A stretch of 64,000 bases of DNA from an uncultured Lachnospiraceae bacterium (GTDB lineage: Bacteria; Bacillota; Clostridia; Lachnospirales; Lachnospiraceae): positions 1 to 64,000 of the forward strand of contig CALWBQ010000049.1 in the NCBI GenBank assembly GCA_944376125.1, written 5' to 3'. The notes below the pieces were generated by a model. It was not told the DNA's origin, made no database searches, and saw only the letters and a program-made list of their open reading frames with translations. Shown piece by piece: positions 8,399 through 16,011 of this stretch (position 1 is the first letter of the stretch; each line of letters opens with the position of its first letter). Position numbers and translations under genes: made by a program.

Positions 8399-9775
8399 AT
8401 GATATTGGAATTACAGCGGGATATTTACATGGATCTTTTGCAGTGGAAGCAGAAAAACAAAGGAAGAGTGCTTGAATTAAAAGGCGCACGCCAGATTGGA
8501 AAAACCTATATTCTGGATAAATTCGGCCGGGAAAATTACGTGACTTATATTTACATCAATATGGCACAGACGACGGGACAAGAATTTTTGGCTTGTCTGG
8601 ATCAGGCCGGGAAGTGGGAGCCGGGAAAGCCCAGGCCGGAAGCGCCCGTCCATCAGGCCCTGCGGCTGTTTGATGCCCGATTTACGGATGAGGAGACTAC
8701 TTTGGTAGTAATTGACGAGATTCAGGAGTCAGCAAGAGTGTATTCGCTGATTCGTCAGTTCGCACGGGAATTTCAATGCCATTTTGCCGTGACTGGAAGT
8801 TATTTAGGAAAAACGGTGGAGAAGGAGTATTTTCTGCCCGCCGGCGATACAGTGGAATTGCGCATGGATACCTTATCCTTTGCAGAATTTCTAGGTGCAT
8901 TGGGAAAACGGAAACTTTATGAAGAGATTGACCTTTATGGAGAAAGCCCCCATGAATGGTATGATGAATTAAAAGGACTGTACCAGATCTATTGTACTAT
9001 CGGAGGATATCCGGATGTAGTGAATAGTTATCTGGACAATCAGGAAGTGGCTGATTGTGAACAGGTGCTTTATCAGGTAATCCGAATCTTTATAGAAGAA
9101 TCTTCCCGCTATTTTTCCAATGTACTGAGCATGAACCTGTTCGAGCAGTTGTTCCCGTCGATTGCACAGCTGTCCGTTCGGGAAAAAGCAGGGACCGGCG
9201 ACTTGATAGAAGAATTATCAGAATTAATCTATAAGGAAGAAAGCAATCGAGCAACCAAACAGAGCATTCATTACGCGACAGCATGGCTTTATCGCTCAGA
9301 TATTATTGGATTCTGCGGAAAAGCGATTGAATGCAATCCCTTAGATACCAGGCCCAACGCCCGAATGTATTTCAGAGATTTGGGAGTTTCACGGTACTTC
9401 CTAAAAAAGGGAGGCGTCCGTGGGGCGTCCGCGGAAGGATATATCAATGAAAATTTCGTTTATTTAGATTTGCTGAAACGGACCTATCGGATGGAGATTG
9501 CGGGTACAGCGCCAATGTTCGGAACGTATAAAAAAGGGGAAATTGATTTCTTTGTGAGCAGTCTGATCAATGATAAAGATTACGGAATAGAGGTAAAGGC
9601 GGGGAAAGCCGAAGGAAAAACCGCAAAGACCCTCTTAAATGACGGTAAAGTCGAAGCTATATATTTTCTGAAGGGAAATACGTATGGAGGAAGAGCAGAC
9701 CGGATGATTACGGTACCGATTTATTTAGCCGGAAGGGTTCCGTTTGATTATTGTAAAAGACCTGTTGCCGAATAG
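8399..9775 (+). CDS. AAA ATPase with DUF4143 domain
   Basis: This 458-residue protein is an archaeal-type AAA_14 ATPase with a C-terminal DUF4143 domain. The P-loop 'GARQIGKTY' is at about residues 29-37, Walker B 'VVIDEIQES' at about 102-110, and a sensor-like 'VTGSYLG' near 130. The C-terminus has 'GEIDFF' and 'YGIEVKAGK', the acidic and E-x-K pieces of a restriction-nuclease-like fold that DUF4143 shows in many members. The biological role is not established, though such ATPases are abundant on mobile elements. A degraded second copy with the same promoter lies immediately downstream. The stop codon sits inside the terminator stem. Confidence 0.9.
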   Translation: MILELQRDIYMDLLQWKQKNKGRVLELKGARQIGKTYILDKFGRENYVTYIYINMAQTTGQEFLACLDQAGKWEPGKPRPEAPVHQALRLFDARFTDEETTLVVIDEIQESARVYSLIRQFAREFQCHFAVTGSYLGKTVEKEYFLPAGDTVELRMDTLSFAEFLGALGKRKLYEEIDLYGESPHEWYDELKGLYQIYCTIGGYPDVVNSYLDNQEVADCEQVLYQVIRIFIEESSRYFSNVLSMNLFEQLFPSIAQLSVREKAGTGDLIEELSELIYKEESNRATKQSIHYATAWLYRSDIIGFCGKAIECNPLDTRPNARMYFRDLGVSRYFLKKGGVRGASAEGYINENFVYLDLLKRTYRMEIAGTAPMFGTYKKGEIDFFVSSLINDKDYGIEVKAGKAEGKTAKTLLNDGKVEAIYFLKGNTYGGRADRMITVPIYLAGRVPFDYCKRPVAE

Positions 9776-9788
9776 GCAACAGGTCTTT
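9756..9788 (+). terminator. Perfect 14-bp hairpin overlapping the ATPase stop codon
   Basis: AAAGACCTGTTGCC and GGCAACAGGTCTTT pair perfectly around GAATA. The TAG stop (9773-9775) lies in the loop and arm. The T-run is only three bases, so it may act as a weak terminator or an mRNA stabiliser. Confidence 0.6.
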
Positions 9789-9832
9789 GAAATAGGATAC
9801 GAGAAGTTAAGCCTCTAAAAACGAATTTAGGA

Positions 9833-9861
9833 TTGGTTCTGTAACTAAGCCATATTAGAAT
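9833..9861 (+). promoter_or_regulatory. Promoter-like copy before ATPase pseudogene
   Basis: TTGGTT, a 17-base spacer and TAGAAT match the spacing of the promoter at 8346-8374. The bases around the -10 (TAGAATAGAAA) are shared. The duplication therefore included upstream DNA. Confidence 0.5.
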
Positions 9862-9919
9862 AGAAACATGAGGGATTATGCTGGCGATTGAACCATATAA
9901 AAAAATAGGGGTAACTGCC

Positions 9920-10425
9920 ATGGAGTTTAAGAGAGACATATATCAAAAACTTGTGCAGTGGAAAAATGGCCATACGGGACTGGTTCTGGAGGTATTCGGA
10001 GTACGGCAAGTAGGAAAAACATATATCTAAAAAAATTTGCACGGGGAAATTTTTTATGTGTCATTTATATTAATATGGCAGAGCTGATAGGAGAGCAGTT
10101 CCTGAAATGTCTGGAGCAGGCAGAATACTGGGAACTTGGCATGTCAGTTGACGAAGATACACTTTATAAAGCAGTGGCGTTGTTTGCACTAGAGTTTCAG
10201 GACACAGAGGAAACGGTGATCCTGATTGATGAGATACAGGAATCAGCGAAAGCGTATAATTTAATCCGAATATTTTCAAGGGAGTTTTCTTCCTATGTGA
10301 TTGTAACAGAAAGCCATCTAGGAAGAAAGATGATTTTAGCGTAATGTTAAATCAAGCGGCAAATATCATAGAAAAATCGGCAGTGATACAGTAAAAATTT
10401 TTGTAACTGGGACTTTCTAATGGTT
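9920..10425 (+). pseudogene. Decayed second copy of AAA/DUF4143 ATPase
   Basis: The reading frame starts MEFKRDIYQKLVQWK and reaches a P-loop 'VRQVGKTYI', then meets TAA directly after it. The homology continues in another frame (about 10032-10344) with 'YINMAELIGEQFLKCLEQA' and Walker B 'ILIDEIQESA', closely matching the intact neighbour, and ends 'ESHLGRKMILA'. A last matching scrap ('SDTVKI') can be read near 10372-10392, in another frame. Everything C-terminal, including DUF4143, is gone. The gene is broken by at least one frameshift and one stop and deleted at its 3' end. It is a sibling, not a direct copy, since many residues differ. Confidence 0.85.
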
Positions 10426-10494
10426 TGCGTAGGTGTTTGCGCAAATATAGATCAGTATGCACGTCCCTCCATTTCTTTAAGTTTTTAGGCAATG

Positions 10495-10519
10495 ACTAGT
10501 TCAAATCTGGTTGTCGCCT
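10495..10519 (+). other. Partial tRNA 3' end (probably tRNA-Cys), element attachment site
   Basis: ACTAG, loop TTCAAAT and CTGGT form an exact 5-bp T-arm with its canonical 7-base loop. TGTCGCC follows as the 3' acceptor strand, and T10519 stands at the discriminator position. U73 and this acceptor strand fit tRNA-Cys. No D-arm or anticodon arm exists upstream, so this is a fragment, not a gene. Integrases that target tRNA 3' ends leave such a duplicate at the distal end of an element. Confidence 0.65.
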
Positions 10520-10526
10520 CTAGCTG

Positions 10527-10574
10527 AGAACCCTCAGAAGCCTTGATTGATAAGGTTTCTGGGGTTCTTTTTTT
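10527..10574 (+). terminator. Terminator following the tRNA fragment
   Basis: AGAACCC-TCAGAAG-CCTT pairs with AAGGTTTCTGGGGTTCT with one bulge around GATTGAT, then seven T. Its position 8 bases after the tRNA 3' end is where the original tRNA terminator should be. Confidence 0.85.
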
Positions 10575-10653
10575 GTACAATGGATCTAAAACTTGGCATT
10601 GCATTTTTTTGAAATGAAACAATCGACCGTTTTTGCGAGTTGTTATGCTTATA

Positions 10654-10682
10654 TTGATTTTTTGAAGTGTAGATTGTAAAAT
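10654..10682 (+). promoter_or_regulatory. Sigma-A promoter for the AraC-type regulator
   Basis: TTGATT, a 17-base spacer and TAAAAT lie about 65 bases before the regulator. The 10426-10653 stretch otherwise holds only the tRNA fragment and terminator. Confidence 0.6.
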
Positions 10683-10746
10683 ATTTTTGTACAGAATGGG
10701 AATCCATTGAAAATTTCTATGTTAGCAGGCTGGGGCGTGAGAAATT

Positions 10747-12288
10747 TTGTTTATACGGGGAGGGGAGATAGATACGATTAACGCGGATGAAGGGAATGTG
10801 CTTCAAACTTTAAGGGGAAAGACACAAAAGAATGAATCTAGGCAATATCTGCGAAAGATGATCTATACATATTCTTTAGTGATCTATGCTACAGTGATTA
10901 TTACGGCACTTGTATTTTTTATCTACATTCAATACAATCGCATTCAAAAGGCGGAGGAGAGCTATAACGCACTTTTTGAAGAGTATGTAGAAAAATATGA
11001 ACAGGTATACGAGGATTTTTTTGCGGCGGCCGGAAACCTGAAGGAGATGAATTGTTTAGATCTGTTTGCCCTCTCAGGGGAAGATTCTTATTACCAGAAG
11101 ATGACGCAGTTGCAGCAAAAGCTGAGGGAATTTGCGGTACCGTACCGCCGCAATGGTTTTGCGTTTGCGGTGAAGCGGGAGGACGAAGAGCTGGTGGTGA
11201 CAGATACAAATTCTACAAAGTTGAGATACCTTTTGAGGGACTGGGGCCTGACAGAACAGCAGTATGAGAAAGCAGTACATCTATTGGCCTATACGGATGC
11301 GAAGGACAGTATTATTTTTACAGATAAAAATATTTTCTATATAACAGCAAAGAATTATCTAAATGAAAAAGTATACCTCCTTTTGTATATTCCATTCAGT
11401 ATGGTAGATGTCCCCAGCTATAATGAGGATATTGAGGTGTATTTTTGGAGCCGGGATGATAAGGTGCAGGATCTGCGGCATCAGGAGCTGCCGGAAGGGA
11501 TTTTGGATGAGAGCAGCAGTTTGACACGCGGGATAATGAAGAAGTATACAGAAAATCATTTGGAATATCGGCTGCAGATGTCCCAATATTTCGATGTTGT
11601 CTATTGCGGCGTTGTACGGCGCAATTATATGGAAATGGTATTGGGGATTGCACTGGCGCTTTTATGTGCGCTGGTTCCTATTTATGGGATTGTCTATTTT
11701 GTCACGCAGCAGATATCACAGAAGGTATATCAGCCCATTGAGGAACTGACCCATGTAGTGTTTGAGGCATCGGAAACGGCAGACAATACCAGCGAGAATG
11801 AGATTGTCAGAATTGCAAATAAGGTCAGAAGTATGAAGAGCCAAAATGAGGAGTTGAAGAGAAGGCTGGATGCGATTTCTGAAGATTTTCAGAAAACTGC
11901 AGTGGAGAAGGGGCAGGGAAAAGGAAAAGGAAAGGCGGCTCATCCGCCGGATGATCTGCGGGAACGGCTTGAAGAATATATTTTGCAGCATTTGTCGGAG
12001 GATATTTCGCTATATGATGTGGCCGAACATTTTGGACTTTCATTTCACTACATGAGTGTTGTATTCAAGAATAAGATGGATAATAATTTTAAAGAATACC
12101 TATCTTATCAGCGGTATGTGAGGGCCTTGGAACTTATGCAGGAGAATCCGAAGATCAAAATAAGTGAGGTCGCGGCTCAGATCGGTATTTCTAATGTTAA
12201 TACCTTTATTCGAATCTTTAAGAAGTATAGCGGCACAACACCGAAGCAGTACGTTAATATGCTGAAAACAGAGACGAATGAAACATAA
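10747..12288 (+). CDS. Membrane-anchored AraC-family regulator
   Basis: This protein of about 513 residues has an N-terminal membrane helix (about 40-63), an extracytoplasmic sensor region, a second helix (about 297-322), a HAMP-like linker and coiled coil, and a C-terminal AraC double helix-turn-helix (about 410-505; 'DVAEHFGLSFHYMSVVFK' and 'ISEVAAQIGISNVNTFIRIFKKYSG'). This architecture is the usual regulator beside LplABC/YtcQ-type importers and should sense an external glycan. The start is uncertain: TTG 10747 has no spacing to the ribosome site GGGGAGGGGAG (about 10757-10767), no ATG lies in frame near it, and GTG 10798 is the next option. Confidence 0.85.
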   Translation: MFIRGGEIDTINADEGNVLQTLRGKTQKNESRQYLRKMIYTYSLVIYATVIITALVFFIYIQYNRIQKAEESYNALFEEYVEKYEQVYEDFFAAAGNLKEMNCLDLFALSGEDSYYQKMTQLQQKLREFAVPYRRNGFAFAVKREDEELVVTDTNSTKLRYLLRDWGLTEQQYEKAVHLLAYTDAKDSIIFTDKNIFYITAKNYLNEKVYLLLYIPFSMVDVPSYNEDIEVYFWSRDDKVQDLRHQELPEGILDESSSLTRGIMKKYTENHLEYRLQMSQYFDVVYCGVVRRNYMEMVLGIALALLCALVPIYGIVYFVTQQISQKVYQPIEELTHVVFEASETADNTSENEIVRIANKVRSMKSQNEELKRRLDAISEDFQKTAVEKGQGKGKGKAAHPPDDLRERLEEYILQHLSEDISLYDVAEHFGLSFHYMSVVFKNKMDNNFKEYLSYQRYVRALELMQENPKIKISEVAAQIGISNVNTFIRIFKKYSGTTPKQYVNMLKTETNET

Positions 12289-12294
12289 TATTTA

Positions 12295-12347
12295 TAAAAA
12301 ATAGCTAATTTTTTCGTTTTTAAAGACGGGGAAATGGCTATTTTTTT
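12295..12347 (+). terminator. Terminator after AraC-type regulator
   Basis: AAAAATAGC pairs with GGCTATTTTT over a long AT-rich loop, followed by more T. It separates the regulator from the transporter operon. Confidence 0.55.
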
Positions 12348-12429
12348 AATCATTTTTTGCGATTAGCGCTTTAAAAGAATTGGAGAATTGTAAAAAAACA
12401 ATAAAATATGGAAATAAAGGGAGAAATAC

Positions 12430-12444
12430 TGTGCAAAATGCACA
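12430..12444. promoter_or_regulatory. Palindrome upstream of transporter promoter
   Basis: TGTGCA-AAA-TGCACA is a perfect inverted repeat placed 15 bases before the -35 element at 12459. That is a typical activator position, so it is a candidate site for the AraC-type regulator. Assignment is inference. Confidence 0.4.
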
Positions 12445-12458
12445 ATAAAATATAGCGA

Positions 12459-12488
12459 TTGAAGTAAGAGAATAAAATGGGTTATACT
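12459..12488 (+). promoter_or_regulatory. Promoter of the uronate-oligosaccharide operon
   Basis: TTGAAG, an 18-base spacer and TATACT lie just upstream of the first permease, leaving a leader of only about 16 bases before the ATG. Confidence 0.55.
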
Positions 12489-12510
12489 GCGGCTGTGAGG
12501 AGGGATGCTT

Positions 12511-13440
12511 ATGGAACCTGGTAAACAGACTTGCAGAACACCGCAGAAACGAAAGTGGTGGAAGGATTTTGACCTGTATTTAATGCTGTGTCCTATGATG
12601 CTTTTGATTTTGGTCTTTTCTTATAAACCGCTGACGAGTTTGGTTATCGCGTTTAAAGATTACAGTCCATATAAAGGAATCTGGGAGAGCGAATGGGTGG
12701 GGCTGGAGTATTTTTATGAGTTCTTTCACAGTGCCTTCGCCTGGAGGACAATCCGCAATACAGTGACGATCAGTTTGAGTATGTTAATATTTGGATTTCC
12801 AGCTCCGATTATCCTTGCGCTGCTGCTCAACGAGATAAAAAATGCAAAGTTCAGAAAGCTGGTGCAGACAGTCAGCTATATTCCGCATTTTATCTCCCTT
12901 GTTGTTGTATGCAGTATGGTGACAAGTTTTTTATCTCCAACCAGCGGGATTGTAAACGCGGTTTTAAAGAGCTTGGGCTTTGAGCCGGTTTACTTTTTGT
13001 CAAAGCCAGAGCTGTTTGTGCCAATTTACGTAATTGTAAATATATGGCAGACCATTGGTTATAATTCCATCGTTTATATTGCTGCTCTCACCTCTATTCC
13101 GGATGATCTTTATGAGGCAGCAAAAGTAGATGGGGCGAATCGACTGCAGCAGGCGCTGCATATTACATTGCCGGGCCTTTTGCCGACGATTATGGTTATG
13201 CTGCTGGTACAGTTGGGAAGTATCCTTGATGTTGGATATGAGATGATTATTCTGCTGTACAATCCGAGTATTTACGAGACGGCGGATGTCATCAATACGT
13301 ATGTGTACCGGTCTGGAATTTTGGAGGGCCGCTATGATTATGCGACAGCGATCGGGCTGCTGAATTCAGTAATTTCGTTTATCCTTGTTATTTTGGCGAA
13401 CAAAGTCAGCAAAAAAATAACGGAGACGAGTTTGTGGTGA
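12511..13440 (+). CDS. ABC sugar transporter permease, LplB type
   Basis: This 309-residue integral membrane protein has six predicted helices and the permease EAA loop 'YEAAKVDGANRLQQALHITLP' at about residues 204-225. 'PHFISLVVVCSMV' is typical of the LplB/YteP branch of CUT1 carbohydrate importers. ATG 12511 is preferred over 12505 because GAGGAGGG ends at 12504, 6 bases before 12511. It pairs with the next gene, whose frame starts 6 bases after its stop. No ATPase gene is nearby, so energy probably comes from a shared MsmK/MsmX-type ATPase encoded elsewhere. Confidence 0.9.
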   Translation: MEPGKQTCRTPQKRKWWKDFDLYLMLCPMMLLILVFSYKPLTSLVIAFKDYSPYKGIWESEWVGLEYFYEFFHSAFAWRTIRNTVTISLSMLIFGFPAPIILALLLNEIKNAKFRKLVQTVSYIPHFISLVVVCSMVTSFLSPTSGIVNAVLKSLGFEPVYFLSKPELFVPIYVIVNIWQTIGYNSIVYIAALTSIPDDLYEAAKVDGANRLQQALHITLPGLLPTIMVMLLVQLGSILDVGYEMIILLYNPSIYETADVINTYVYRSGILEGRYDYATAIGLLNSVISFILVILANKVSKKITETSLW

Positions 13441-13446
13441 TTGCGT

Positions 13447-14325
13447 ATGAAAAGAAAAGAGAAAAAGATTAATGGGAGTAAGCTGTTTGATGGATTCAAT
13501 TATTGTTTGATGGCGGTGATTCTGCTGTGTACCCTGTATCCGTTTTACTATACACTGATCGCTTCTGTCAGCAATGGAAGCGATGTGATCCGGGGAAATG
13601 TAATTTTTTGGCCAATTGGCGTTACGCTGGAGGCGTATAAGCGGATTCCTTCTATTGCGAATTTCTTTCTGTCCTACGGCAATACGATTTTTTACACCGT
13701 GTTCGGGGCGGGGATCAGCGTTATTGTGATGAGCATGGGGGCGTACGCCCTTTCAAGGACGCGGCTGAAGGGGCGCAGGGTATTTGGCTTTCTGATTTCC
13801 TTGACGCTGTGGTTTAAAGCAGGGATTATACCAATCTATCTCAATATGGATTCTCTGAATTTACTGGATACCCGCATCGGAATTTTGCTGGGATTTGCAT
13901 GCAATGCTTTTTATATCATTATTATGCGAACATATTTTGAAGGGATTCCTGTGGAGCTGGAGGAAGTGGCGCGGCTTGATGGGCTGGGCAATTTCGGGAT
14001 CTTTACAAAGATCATGGTTCCTCTTTCTAAGCCGATGTTTGCAACAATTGCTTTGTACTGTGCGGTTAACCGCTGGAACGGTTATTTCTGGTCTATGATT
14101 TTGCTGAAAGATATTAAAAAGGCTCCGCTTCAGGTCTTGCTGAAAAAAATTATCGTTGAAAATCAGATGATGTCAGCGCTGGATTCTTCCGCCGGATTTG
14201 ACTTTACCAGAGAAACCCTGGTTTACGCGATTATCGTGGTATCTATTATCCCGATCATACTGGTTTATCCGTTCGTTCAGAAATATTTTGTAAAAGGGCT
14301 TACTGTGGGTGCAGTAAAAGGGTAA
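13447..14325 (+). CDS. ABC sugar transporter permease, YtcP/LplC type
   Basis: This 292-residue membrane protein has six predicted helices and an EAA loop 'LEEVARLDGLGNFGIFTKIMVPL' at about residues 178-200. It ends 'GLTVGAVKG', a C-terminal signature shared by LplC/YtcP CUT1 permeases. A TTG at 13441 is in frame, but ATG 13447 is the more likely start. The ribosome site is weak, so translation may be coupled to the upstream permease. It should form a heterodimer channel with that permease and accept substrate from the lipoprotein that follows. Confidence 0.9.
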   Translation: MKRKEKKINGSKLFDGFNYCLMAVILLCTLYPFYYTLIASVSNGSDVIRGNVIFWPIGVTLEAYKRIPSIANFFLSYGNTIFYTVFGAGISVIVMSMGAYALSRTRLKGRRVFGFLISLTLWFKAGIIPIYLNMDSLNLLDTRIGILLGFACNAFYIIIMRTYFEGIPVELEEVARLDGLGNFGIFTKIMVPLSKPMFATIALYCAVNRWNGYFWSMILLKDIKKAPLQVLLKKIIVENQMMSALDSSAGFDFTRETLVYAIIVVSIIPIILVYPFVQKYFVKGLTVGAVKG

Positions 14326-14362
14326 CTTGCAACCTGTATATATGAAGGAGAGGAGAAGGAAT

Positions 14363-15994
14363 ATGAAACAAAAGAGATGGCTGGCGAGTGTACTGTGTTT
14401 GGTTATGGCAGGCAGCCTGTGTGCCTGCGGCGGAGGCGGAGCGGCTGCGTCTTCGTCAGAAGCGGGAGGGGAGACGACAGCTGCAACGGCAGCGGCAGAG
14501 ACGGCGGAGTTGGCAGAGGGAGGCAAATACAGCTGCTCTGATACCCCGCTTACGCTGACCGCCCATATTCATTGGAACGATACGATTGTGCTGAATGACA
14601 GTATGATCATTCCTAAAGAAGCGGCACGCTTTACTAACATTACCCTGAAGGGGGTTGCGTCCGAAATGGACACGGATTCTGCTCAGGCTTTTAATCTGAT
14701 GATTACCGGAAAGACACTGCCGGATCTGGTTGGAGGTCAGAGGACGGACATTAATAAATATGGTGTAGAAGGAGCGTTTATCCCGCTGAATGATCTGATT
14801 GAGGAGTATGCTCCGGATATCAAAGCCATTTTGGATGAAAATCCAGATATTAAAGGGGCGATTACAGCAGAAGATGGAAATATTTATCAAATCCCGTTTA
14901 TCTATGAAAGCCAGATTTCGGAAGCGTGGTTCATTCGCCAGGATTGGCTGGATGCAGTGGGAATGGAAGTGCCGACTACAGTGGATGAACTCCATGATGT
15001 GCTGACGGCCTTTGTAGAAAATGATGCCAATGGAAATGGGGTTAAGGACGAGATTGGATTTTTTATGAGACAGTCAAGTTTGGATAACCGTATGACACCA
15101 TTGCTGGCTCTGTTCGGTGTCAGTGATTACTGGCATGTGGACGATGATGGAACGGTTTCTATCGGCACATATTCCCAGGAGTACAAAGAGGCAATAAAAA
15201 ATATCAGCCAATGGTATGCAGAGGGGCTGATCGATCCTGAAATTTTTACGAGGGATTCCAATGTTCGCGAGATGCTGTTTTCGGAAAATAACGGCGGTGT
15301 GACACACGACTGGGTGGCGTCTACCAGCGGATACAATAAATCGATGGCAGAAACGGTTCCGGGATTCCATTTGGTAGGAATGCTGCCGCCGGCAGATATC
15401 AATGGCGATCAGTGGGAAGCCTCTTCTAGAGACCGACTGACGGGCTCCGGCTGGGCAATTTCTGTTGACAATGAGCATCCAGAGGAAAGTATGAAGTACA
15501 TGAATTTCTGGTTTACTGAGGCGGGAAGAAGGCTTTCCACCTATGGTGTGGAGGGCGTCACGTACAATATGGTAGATGGAAAACCGGTTTATACGGATGA
15601 TATTTTAAATTCTACAGAAGCCATCAACGGGCAGATTATGAAGATGGGCGGAATGATTGAAGATATCGCATATCTGCATGATGATTCTTATGAGTCGTTT
15701 GCCATGGATGAAGAAGGCAGCAAGCTGATGGAGGCTTATAAAGAAAGCGGAGTTGTGGGCAAAAAATACCCCAAAGTGCCTGCTTTGAGCTTTACGACAG
15801 AGGAGAATGACCTGATAGTATCTAAGTATCCTGCCTGCCGTTCTTATATGCTGGAACAGCTTCAGAAATGGACCTTTGACGGAACGAATATTGACAGTGA
15901 ATTTGACGGGTATATGCAGACATTAAGTGATATGGGTATGGATGAAATCGTACAGGCGTACCAAAATGCCTATGACCGCTTGATTGGAAAGTAA
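14363..15994 (+). CDS. ABC solute-binding lipoprotein, LplA/YtcQ type
   Basis: This 543-residue lipoprotein starts at ATG 14363 behind AGGAGAAGGA; the frame extends upstream without a site. The signal peptide MKQKRWLASVLCLVMAGS is followed by a lipobox with Cys at about residue 22, then an Ala/Ser/Thr/Glu linker. The remainder is a type I substrate-binding fold of the large LplA class. It should bind oligosaccharides released by extracellular pectate lyases and hand them to the two upstream permeases. Its neighbour downstream is a GH88 hydrolase, so unsaturated uronate oligosaccharides are the likely cargo. Confidence 0.93.
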   Translation: MKQKRWLASVLCLVMAGSLCACGGGGAAASSSEAGGETTAATAAAETAELAEGGKYSCSDTPLTLTAHIHWNDTIVLNDSMIIPKEAARFTNITLKGVASEMDTDSAQAFNLMITGKTLPDLVGGQRTDINKYGVEGAFIPLNDLIEEYAPDIKAILDENPDIKGAITAEDGNIYQIPFIYESQISEAWFIRQDWLDAVGMEVPTTVDELHDVLTAFVENDANGNGVKDEIGFFMRQSSLDNRMTPLLALFGVSDYWHVDDDGTVSIGTYSQEYKEAIKNISQWYAEGLIDPEIFTRDSNVREMLFSENNGGVTHDWVASTSGYNKSMAETVPGFHLVGMLPPADINGDQWEASSRDRLTGSGWAISVDNEHPEESMKYMNFWFTEAGRRLSTYGVEGVTYNMVDGKPVYTDDILNSTEAINGQIMKMGGMIEDIAYLHDDSYESFAMDEEGSKLMEAYKESGVVGKKYPKVPALSFTTEENDLIVSKYPACRSYMLEQLQKWTFDGTNIDSEFDGYMQTLSDMGMDEIVQAYQNAYDRLIGK

Positions 15995-16011
15995 TTTGCG
16001 AGGGAGAGAAT

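Larger units (their letters stand above)
1..10519. mobile_element. Right-hand part of an integrative element
   Basis: The gene set is typical of an integrated element: DUF932, YqaJ exonuclease, Rad52-type annealing protein, DUF5688, a serine recombinase, and decayed RadC and ATPase genes. It stops where a partial tRNA 3' end (10495-10519) and its terminator begin. Everything beyond is metabolic chromosome. The left end, the integrase and any conjugation genes are outside the window, so the class of element (ICE, phage or plasmid-like) cannot be fixed. The boundary rests on inference from the tRNA fragment. Confidence 0.6.

Noticed and set aside
10426..10494. Complete degraded tRNA upstream of the T-arm
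   Set aside because: No D-arm, anticodon stem or 5' acceptor strand (GGCGACA) could be paired in these bases, so only the 3' end exists.
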